Below are positions 1-5,116 of a DNA stretch of 12,855 nucleotides, one piece after another. The DNA comes from Anaerolineae bacterium (lineage in GTDB: Bacteria > Chloroflexota > Anaerolineae > Aggregatilineales > Phototrophicaceae), in NCBI GenBank assembly GCA_019912905.1, contig JAIOHO010000429.1, positions 1 through 12,855 on the forward strand, given 5' to 3'. Numbering within the stretch: the stretch's first letter is position 1; each line of letters starts with the position of its first letter. The position numbers were made by a program, and so were the translations under genes. The notes beneath the pieces are model-generated. The model was not told the origin of the DNA and searched no databases. It saw only the letters and a program-made list of their open reading frames with translations.

Positions 1-12
1 CTCTTGAGCATT

Positions 13-51
13 AAGCGGTTATTGGCGTAACATGCAATTATCAATCCATTA
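13..51 (+). promoter_or_regulatory. Upstream two-block motif, copy 1
   Basis: Block AAGCGGTTATT (13-23) and block TCAATCCATTA (41-51) are separated by 17 bases. Nearly the same two blocks, with the same 17-base gap, lie upstream of the gene starting at 2324. A weak -10-like hexamer TAACAT sits between the blocks at 28-33. The second block ends 26 bases before the ATG at 78. It could be a shared promoter or a regulator site; the blocks are seen, the role is inferred. Confidence 0.3.
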
Positions 52-77
52 CGGATGATTACAATAGGGGTGCACAC

Positions 78-788
78 ATGAACGAAACTGCAAACAATCC
101 AGAAGCTCCAAAGAAAGAGTCCTGGTGGCGGCGCTTGCAGCACGGGCAGGCGATGGTGGAATACTGGCCCACCCTCCCCGCGGGGGTCATGGTGATGATC
201 TCAGCAGCGGCCATTGTCGGCCCCATCCAGCGTGCCTTCCAGACCACCGCCGACAGCATGAGCGGAATTACCTGCGAAGCGCCGCCTGCGGTTGGCCCTA
301 TGGAAACGGATCTCGATGGGGGTCACCACATCGAGGTGGTGTCATCTAACTATAATGGGTCGGAAACGACCGTCGTTTTTCGGGTAAGCTCTGGCGATTC
401 TCCTTCCATCAGCCACTGGGTGTTGGGCATCGACAAAGAGACCGCGGATAAGATCCTCTACAGCAGCGAAGCCTACGAATCCTGGGGTACGGACCCGACG
501 ACTGGCAAGACCGGGATCAAGTTTGATACCGGATATGAAGGGACTGGCGGCAGCGGTGGCAGCGGCGGCAGTGGTAAAGGCGGCCCCAAGAAAGCCCGCG
601 TGATCCATACTTTCAGTCCCCGGATGAACACCTATGTGGAAACTCGCGACATCGTGCTGACTCTGTCTGGCTATGTCGATTTCGTCGAGACCGTAGAAGT
701 GACGACCAAAGCTGGCAGCGACCAGGTTTCGAGTGGCTATGTCAGTATTCCGACGACCGGAGCAATCAGTTCCGACAGCTCCTGTTAG
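78..788 (+). CDS. Flp/TadE-type prepilin-like secreted protein
   Basis: The 236-residue product begins with a short charged leader, then a type IVb prepilin-like junction: G23 followed by QAMVEY, which places Glu at +5 and Tyr at +6 as in Flp and TadE-like pseudopilins. A hydrophobic helix spans about residues 30-52. A prepilin peptidase of the TadV/CpaA kind would be expected to cut after G23; this is inferred, and none is encoded in the window. The exported part (about 80-230) carries ISHWVLGI (111-118) and GTDPTTGKTGIKFD (137-150), a signature I recognise from secreted proteins of many bacteria but cannot name. A Gly-Ser linker (157-168) interrupts it. C66 and the terminal C236 could form a disulfide. 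The ATG at 78 follows an AGGGG ribosome site (66-70) with 7-base spacing. No tad ATPase or secretin gene is adjacent, so assembly into a pilus is not shown. Confidence 0.75.
   Translation: MNETANNPEAPKKESWWRRLQHGQAMVEYWPTLPAGVMVMISAAAIVGPIQRAFQTTADSMSGITCEAPPAVGPMETDLDGGHHIEVVSSNYNGSETTVVFRVSSGDSPSISHWVLGIDKETADKILYSSEAYESWGTDPTTGKTGIKFDTGYEGTGGSGGSGGSGKGGPKKARVIHTFSPRMNTYVETRDIVLTLSGYVDFVETVEVTTKAGSDQVSSGYVSIPTTGAISSDSSC
546..572 (+). repeat. Three 9-bp tandem repeats encoding (GGS)3
   Basis: Three copies of GGYGGCAGY at 546-554, 555-563 and 564-572 encode Gly-Gly-Ser three times (residues 157-165), followed by GKGGPKK. The copies differ only at wobble positions. This is a flexible linker inside the secreted domain of the prepilin-like protein and a likely site of replication-slippage length variation. 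Confidence 0.75.
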
Positions 789-807
789 GTTCCAAGAGCC
801 AATTGTA

Positions 808-832
808 TGGGGCAGCCTGTACCTGCCCCATG
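808..832 (+). terminator. Terminator-like hairpin after the prepilin-like gene
   Basis: A perfect 9-bp inverted repeat, ATGGGGCAG (808-816) and CTGCCCCAT (824-832), with a 7-base loop, begins 19 bases after the stop codon. There is no T-tract after it, so it may act as a weak intrinsic terminator, a Rho-dependent pause or an mRNA 3'-end stabiliser. Confidence 0.45.
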
Positions 833-930
833 GTACCACCACCGCATAAGTCATTGCGATCTCAAAACACCGTGACGGGTATCGTTTGAGAGATGGCACG
901 AAAGGAAGACGACCATCCTGGTCGGTCGAT

Positions 931-2169
931 ATGGCCCAGAAACAACACTCCGCAAATCAAGGCAAGTCCGATTTCCCTATTTTCGAATACATCGACATGC
1001 TGATGCCTTACCGCCTGGTTGCGCGCTTCAAGGAGATCCCGGCGCATTATCGCTGGCTGATTGTCTCCATCCTGGCATCGGCGACCATTCTGTGGATCTT
1101 TCTCACCGTGATTGTTGGCGGTTTGAACACCTATATCGACTCGCGCATTCCACGCGGCTATGACGCGTTGTACCTGACCTACGGCCTGGAAACCCGGCCT
1201 CTGCCGGAACTGCCGGAGACGATCGACCCGGAAGCGCCGTTCGTCATCCTGCCGGAAAATATCGCCCAACAGTACGCCTTGCAAACTCCGCTGTCACCGG
1301 AAGCCATCGACGCAGCCCAGGCTGCCGAACTGGAAGCCTTTCTCGGACTGTCCGTGCCCGCCGAAAACGCGCTGAAGACAGCCCAGGAAGCGCTGACTGC
1401 TGCGATCGAAGCCCGGGTTTCCGCCAGTGCCGAGGCCGTCGCTTCACCGGACAACCCGGTCGCACCGACCGATGTGCCAGCCGCCGAGGTCGAAAACGTC
1501 CCAGCAGAAGCGGCCAGTGCGGAATCCGCCGTGACGGTGGTGCCCACGGTTGAAGCGACGGCTGATCTGGTGAAAGCTCAGGCGGCGGCGGTCGATAAAG
1601 CCCTGGTCCAGGTCACGGCGCTGAATGAAGCGCTGGCTCAGGCGGACTCGATCCAGGCGGTTTATGAGCAGGGGACTGCGGTGCAGGAAGTGCTGACGGG
1701 GCTGGCCTCGTTTGGCATGGCTCTGCCCGAAGTCGATGCGCTGAATGCGCGGCTGGCTGAACTGGCGACGGTCGAACCGCCCGTGATCTACCGTATCAGC
1801 GACTGTCTGGTCAGCAGCAAGATCATCGTCCGCCGGAATGAAACCTACAGCATGCCCTGTGTGATCGACCCGACCGCCCTGTATGTCGAGCGCGGCAGTT
1901 ATCTCAATAAGTCGGCTGCTTTCGACGTGGTCGCAGCGCAGTATGCCGACCATGAGCGGGCGACCGAAGCGGTTACGCAGATCTTCAGTTATGCCCGCAC
2001 CATCGGGCGCACCGGCAACTTCTCGCTGGGGCCGATCGAGTATGATTATGCTTACAGCCATACCGATAACCTGTATACCATGACCTGGTCGCACGAAAAC
2101 TGGGTCTACAGCATCACCGGGGACAATTACATTGACCTCGAAAATCTCGTGAAACTTTTCCCCTACTGA
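931..2169 (+). CDS. Single-pass membrane protein of unknown family
   Basis: I do not recognise this protein. From ATG 931 it has 412 residues. A cytoplasmic N-terminus of about 40 residues is followed by one strong membrane helix (about 42-64) and a large, presumably extracytoplasmic part. Residues 120-280 are rich in Ala, Glu, Val and Pro: helical stretches, possibly coiled coil, broken by a Pro/Ala segment near 170-195. A folded C-terminal domain (about 285-412) contains C292 and C310, which could form a disulfide, and is rich in Tyr and Trp, ending in LFPY. The start is uncertain. A TTG at 886 is in frame and would add 15 residues, but neither start has a good ribosome site; I prefer the ATG. 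The gene lies between two other envelope-protein genes on the same strand, separated from each by a hairpin, so it is probably transcribed by itself. A surface or envelope role is an inference from topology only. Confidence 0.7.
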   Translation: MAQKQHSANQGKSDFPIFEYIDMLMPYRLVARFKEIPAHYRWLIVSILASATILWIFLTVIVGGLNTYIDSRIPRGYDALYLTYGLETRPLPELPETIDPEAPFVILPENIAQQYALQTPLSPEAIDAAQAAELEAFLGLSVPAENALKTAQEALTAAIEARVSASAEAVASPDNPVAPTDVPAAEVENVPAEAASAESAVTVVPTVEATADLVKAQAAAVDKALVQVTALNEALAQADSIQAVYEQGTAVQEVLTGLASFGMALPEVDALNARLAELATVEPPVIYRISDCLVSSKIIVRRNETYSMPCVIDPTALYVERGSYLNKSAAFDVVAAQYADHERATEAVTQIFSYARTIGRTGNFSLGPIEYDYAYSHTDNLYTMTWSHENWVYSITGDNYIDLENLVKLFPY

Positions 2170-2178
2170 GGGTCGATT

Positions 2179-2204
2179 GGGCCACGGGTTCACCGCCCTG
2201 GCCC
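2179..2204 (+). terminator. Terminator-like hairpin after the unknown membrane protein gene
   Basis: GGGCCA (2179-2184) pairs with TGGCCC (2199-2204). Inside it GGG (2186-2188) pairs with CCC (2196-2198), with one bulged C and a 7-base loop. The stem starts 9 bases after the TGA. What follows is only moderately T-rich (TACGTCTTGCCCTTGC), so the strength as an intrinsic terminator is uncertain. Confidence 0.45.
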
Positions 2205-2263
2205 TACGTCTTGCCCTTGCATTCGTAAATATTCTGCGATCATGTGTGACATTCGGAACGATA

Positions 2264-2302
2264 AAGCGGTAATTAATGTGTAATCATCGCCTCAATGCTT
2301 TA
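2264..2302 (+). promoter_or_regulatory. Upstream two-block motif, copy 2
   Basis: AAGCGGTAATT (2264-2274) and TCAATGCTTTA (2292-2302) match the blocks at 13-51 at 10 of 11 and 9 of 11 bases, with the same 17-base gap. Between them TGTAAT (2279-2284) matches the sigma-70 -10 consensus at 5 of 6 positions and would give a leader of roughly 30 bases. The second block ends 21 bases before the ATG at 2324. No good -35 element is visible. Confidence 0.3.
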
Positions 2303-2310
2303 TCAAGTGA

Positions 2311-2317
2311 AGAAAGG
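2311..2317 (+). promoter_or_regulatory. Ribosome binding site that fixes the start at 2324
   Basis: AGAAAGG lies 6 bases before the ATG at 2324. The in-frame ATG at 2276 has no comparable site and would place 16 polar residues before the signal peptide, so 2324 is preferred. Confidence 0.6.
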
Positions 2318-2323
2318 TTATCC

Positions 2324-3232
2324 ATGATGCAATCGACGAACCGTAAGCCCTACGCTCTGGTGATTGTGATCACCGGCCTGGCCCTGCTGCTGACGCTGGC
2401 TCTCATCGGACCCCTGGCCGCTCAGGATGACGATGCTGCGCTGGCGGACCTGACTGAAGACGACGCCACGGTGGTCATCGGCACGATCTCGTTCAACGAA
2501 AATGGCGACATTGTGGTGAGTTCCGCCGATGAGACCAGCGGCGAAATCACCAGCTACATCATTGCTCCGGCAGGCGCGTTTACCCCGTCATCCGTTCAGG
2601 AAGGCGATCTGGTCATCATCATAGGCCGACTGCTGCCGGATGGCATGACCGTCCAGGCCATGACCTTTGAGTTTTTTATCGAAGAAGAAGAACCGGAAGC
2701 CACGCCTGAGGTGGAAGCGACCGCGGAAAGCACCCCGGAAGTCGAAGCCACGCCAGAGATGACCCCGGAAGCTGAGGTGACCGAAGAACCGGTCTTCGTG
2801 AGCTGCGGGAATACCAATCATCCGGTCGCCGCTCGGCTGGCTGAAGAATTCGGCGTCAGCCAGGAAAGCATCGTCGCCATGCACTGTGAGGGCAACGGCT
2901 TCGGCAATATCGCGCGGGCGCTGCTGCTGGCGCGGGCCAATGCGGAAGGGATGATGGCCGAAGACTTCCTGAACCGGCATCACGGCGGCGAAGGGTGGGG
3001 CAATATCGTCAAGGAAAGCGGCGTGAATCCCGCTCAGCTTGCACCAGGCCGCATTGGTAAGGACAAGGACGCAGAGACCACCACTGCCGTGACCACGACC
3101 ACCACCACCCGCAGTCAAGGGAACAGCGGGCAGGCGGGCAATAATGGGAACAATGGCAGCAACGGCAATAAAGATAAAGATAACGGCAACAAAGGTGGCA
3201 ACAGCGGCAATAAAGGCGGCAAAAACAAGTAA
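2324..3232 (+). CDS. Exported DUF5666-like protein with helical repeats and Asn/Gly/Lys tail
   Basis: The 302-residue product has a signal peptide (charged start, hydrophobic 10-31, cleavage plausible after PLAAQ near 34). A small beta domain at about 45-118 (VVIGTISFNENGDIVV ... EGDLVIIIGRLL) resembles the OB-like DUF5666 family. An acidic Pro/Thr/Glu linker (121-155) with repeated EATPE units follows. Residues 160-235 hold two related helical motifs ending in GNGFGNI (190-196) and GEGWGNI (222-228), with C161 and C188 as a possible disulfide. I know this Cys and Gly-Phe/Trp-Gly pattern from exported Chloroflexi proteins of unknown function. The last 60 residues are a Thr run and then Asn/Gly/Lys repeats, strongly basic and probably disordered. 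The protein is likely secreted or wall-associated and might bind anionic polymers; that role is inferred. Confidence 0.72.
   Translation: MMQSTNRKPYALVIVITGLALLLTLALIGPLAAQDDDAALADLTEDDATVVIGTISFNENGDIVVSSADETSGEITSYIIAPAGAFTPSSVQEGDLVIIIGRLLPDGMTVQAMTFEFFIEEEEPEATPEVEATAESTPEVEATPEMTPEAEVTEEPVFVSCGNTNHPVAARLAEEFGVSQESIVAMHCEGNGFGNIARALLLARANAEGMMAEDFLNRHHGGEGWGNIVKESGVNPAQLAPGRIGKDKDAETTTAVTTTTTTRSQGNSGQAGNNGNNGSNGNKDKDNGNKGGNSGNKGGKNK
2691..2790 (+). repeat. Imperfect repeats encoding an EATPE-type acidic linker
   Basis: Imperfect units such as GAAGCCACGCCTGAGGTG and GAAGCCACGCCAGAGATG recur in this stretch. They encode a Pro/Thr/Glu/Val linker (about residues 123-155) between the beta domain and the helical repeats of the exported protein. 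Confidence 0.5.
3121..3231 (+). repeat. Degenerate AAC/GGC/AAA tract encoding Asn-Gly-Lys tail
   Basis: Short degenerate units such as GGCAACAGCGGCAATAAA recur across about 110 bases and encode the low-complexity C-terminus of the exported protein (about residues 267-302). The tract is visibly more A-rich than the preceding coding sequence. Slippage variation between strains would be expected. Confidence 0.5.
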
Positions 3233-3265
3233 TCTCCCTGGCTGTCTCTCGACAGATACCCGTCA

Positions 3266-3296
3266 GGTCTGGCCCCTCCAATCGAGGGGTCAGATC
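3266..3296. terminator. Hairpin between convergent genes
   Basis: A long stem with TCTGGCCCCTC (3268-3278) and GAGGGGTCAGA (3284-3294) and the 5-base loop CAATC forms 11 pairs, one of them G-T, and extends two more pairs outward. It lies 34 bases after the exported-protein gene and 38 bases beyond the end of the histidine kinase gene. ATTTCT follows on the plus strand, so it is a better terminator in that direction, though it could serve both. A smaller hairpin (CTGTC/GACAG, 3242-3255) precedes it. Confidence 0.55.
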
Positions 3297-3334
3297 ATTT
3301 CTGGCCCAGAATGTATTCCACCGCAAGGCCGCAG

Positions 3335-4927
3335 TCAGAGGGGCAGGCGCACGAAGAAGGTTGTTCCCTGTCCGGGTTGGCTGGCGAGGGTGATGCTGCC
3401 GCCGTGCGCTTCGATGTGCTGGCGGACGATCGCGAGGCCCAATCCGGTTCCGCTTACGGTCCGCACATTTTTCGCCCGGAAGAACGGCTCGAAGATCTGG
3501 GCCTGATCGGGTTCGGGGATGCCGATGCCCTGGTCCTGTACCTCGATGATGAGATCGTGCTGATCCTGCTCTATGGTCAGGCGAACCGTGCTGCCCGGCG
3601 GCGAGTATTTGAAGGCGTTGGAAAGCAGATTGCTGAGGATGCGATTGAGAAAGCGAATGTCGGCCACCACCTCACCAGCCTGCTGGCGCATTTCGACGAG
3701 AACCGGATGCTGGTTATTGTCCAGTAGTTGCAGATGCTCGACCAGGGACTGGCAGAAATCGACCACGTCGATGGGCTGGGGGTTGAGTTCGAACAGGTTG
3801 GCGCGGGTGGGATCGAGGGCAAGCACATCATCGAGGAGTTGGGTCATTTGCACGACCTGCTGACTGATGCGATCCAGATGTTCCTCAATCTGGTCCGGCG
3901 ACATCCGGTCGATGTAGCGCCGGATGAGGTCATCCGAAGTTTTGATGATGCCCAATGGGGTTCGAAATTCGTGCGATACCATCGAAATGAACTGGTTTTT
4001 CAGTTCAATGACCTCGCGTTCTTTAGCCAGTTCTGCGGCCAGCGCTGCCGAGCGCACGCGTTCATCTTCCAACTGCCGGAGTTTGGTCACATCGCGCCCG
4101 ACCGCCTGCACTTCCACCACCTGGCCCTGTTCGTTGACAATGCCGTGATCGACCCATTGAATCCATAACTCCTCACCGTTGGGCACGACCGAGCGGTAGA
4201 GGGCCACTTCAGGGCTGGGATCATGGCGCAGGATTTCCACGCGTCTCCAGATGGCCGCGTGCTGGTCTGGCGGGCTGGTGGTCAGGAAACTGCGGCCAAT
4301 CAGTTCCTCTCGGGTCCTCTGGAAAAAATGGCAGTAGGCATCGTTGACGAACGTCAGGACGGTATCCGGTGTGTAACGGCAGACCATATCCAACTGGCTC
4401 TGGACGATGGCCCGGTAGCGGGCTTCGCTTTCGTACAGGCGGCGCTCCATCTGTTTCTGATGGCTGATGTCGCGGCTGATCGCCAGCACAGACTGAATGA
4501 CCCCTTCCACGTCCATTTCGGGGATTAAGCGCAGCTCAAAATGGGCGCCCTCCTCCGACGGATAGGCGAACGTCAGGTGTTTGGTTTCGCCGCTTTCGAG
4601 CACGCGTTGCAGATGGTCATATACAAAGCGGTTCAGGTCCACCGGCTCGCGCATCTCCAGGGGTGTTTTGCCGAAATGCTCCGCCAGCGTGTGTCCGGTG
4701 GCCTGCTCAAGCGCGGCGTTGACATAGAGGTAGCGCCGGGAACGGTCAAACCGGGCGATGAAGTCCGGGTTGTTCTCGACCAGAGTCCGAAAGGATGAGT
4801 CTGACAGGTTTTCCGGTGCCGATTCAGCAGCGATCCATTCGCGCAGAAGGCGTTCGACGCTCATACCCTTGCGCTCGGCGAGGGCGTTCAGTTGCTGCTG
4901 GAGATCGTCTGCTGAACCGTCAGCCAT
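3335..4927 (-). CDS. Soluble PAS-PAS sensor histidine kinase
   Basis: A 530-residue hybrid-free sensor kinase. Two PAS domains with PAC tails cover about 44-158 and 162-285, and a short coiled linker leads to the HisKA dimerisation domain, where H319 in VSHEFRTP is the expected phosphorylation site. The HATPase_c domain (about 425-530) has the N box (N433, N437 in LSNLLSNAFKYSPP), the G1 box DQGIGI (465-470), an F box (FEPFF near 479-483) and the G2 box GTGLGLAI (493-500). All catalytic motifs are intact. No membrane helix or signal peptide is seen, so it should sense a cytoplasmic signal, perhaps redox, a small ligand or light through a bound cofactor; no cofactor-specific residues are evident. 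The first 35 residues form a separate predicted helical element. No response regulator is adjacent, making it an orphan kinase. The start is the first ATG; its ribosome site is weak. Confidence 0.93.
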   Translation of the reverse strand: MADGSADDLQQQLNALAERKGMSVERLLREWIAAESAPENLSDSSFRTLVENNPDFIARFDRSRRYLYVNAALEQATGHTLAEHFGKTPLEMREPVDLNRFVYDHLQRVLESGETKHLTFAYPSEEGAHFELRLIPEMDVEGVIQSVLAISRDISHQKQMERRLYESEARYRAIVQSQLDMVCRYTPDTVLTFVNDAYCHFFQRTREELIGRSFLTTSPPDQHAAIWRRVEILRHDPSPEVALYRSVVPNGEELWIQWVDHGIVNEQGQVVEVQAVGRDVTKLRQLEDERVRSAALAAELAKEREVIELKNQFISMVSHEFRTPLGIIKTSDDLIRRYIDRMSPDQIEEHLDRISQQVVQMTQLLDDVLALDPTRANLFELNPQPIDVVDFCQSLVEHLQLLDNNQHPVLVEMRQQAGEVVADIRFLNRILSNLLSNAFKYSPPGSTVRLTIEQDQHDLIIEVQDQGIGIPEPDQAQIFEPFFRAKNVRTVSGTGLGLAIVRQHIEAHGGSITLASQPGQGTTFFVRLPL

Positions 4928-4968
4928 AATGACCCAGTGTGGGAGAATACCTTAGGATACTACAGATA

Positions 4969-4974
4969 ATTATA
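4969..4974 (-). promoter_or_regulatory. Candidate -10 for the histidine kinase gene
   Basis: Read on the minus strand this is a perfect TATAAT in the AT-rich stretch of the divergent gap. It would put the transcript start about 35 bases before the ATG at 4927. No clear -35 hexamer is found at 16-18 bases, so it is only a candidate. Confidence 0.35.
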
Positions 4975-5082
4975 TTTCATAAGTTTCGAAAATAGCCGCA
5001 AGGAAGTGAACCTGGGACCACCGTCTGCTGGCAAGAGCTACGTCCCCGCCCGGTCACGGATGATTTTCTAGTGGGGATGAAC

Positions 5083-5088
5083 TATAAT
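5083..5088 (+). promoter_or_regulatory. Candidate -10 for the membrane-protein operon
   Basis: A perfect TATAAT lies 28 bases before the ATG at 5117, which suits a leader of about 20 bases containing the GAAAGG ribosome site (5106-5111). The -35 region (TGATTT near 5061-5066) matches the consensus poorly. Confidence 0.45.
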
Positions 5089-5116
5089 GCCGCGTCGGAA
5101 TGCATGAAAGGCAGAC

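Noticed and set aside
60..65. TACAAT as a -10 promoter element for the first gene
   Set aside because: A transcript starting about 7 bases later would lack the AGGGG ribosome site at 66-70.
1444..2193. Minus-strand open frame of 249 codons
   Set aside because: Its composition is a shadow of the plus-strand membrane protein; the plus strand has a coherent membrane helix, stalk and domain layout.
3121..3231. Possible CRISPR-like or minisatellite array
   Set aside because: The units are short, degenerate, contiguous and in frame; they are simply coding repeats for an Asn/Gly/Lys tail.
5014..5046. GGGAC ... GTCCC inverted repeat in the divergent gap
   Set aside because: Only five pairs with a loop of 23 bases, so it is unlikely to be a stable or specific structure.
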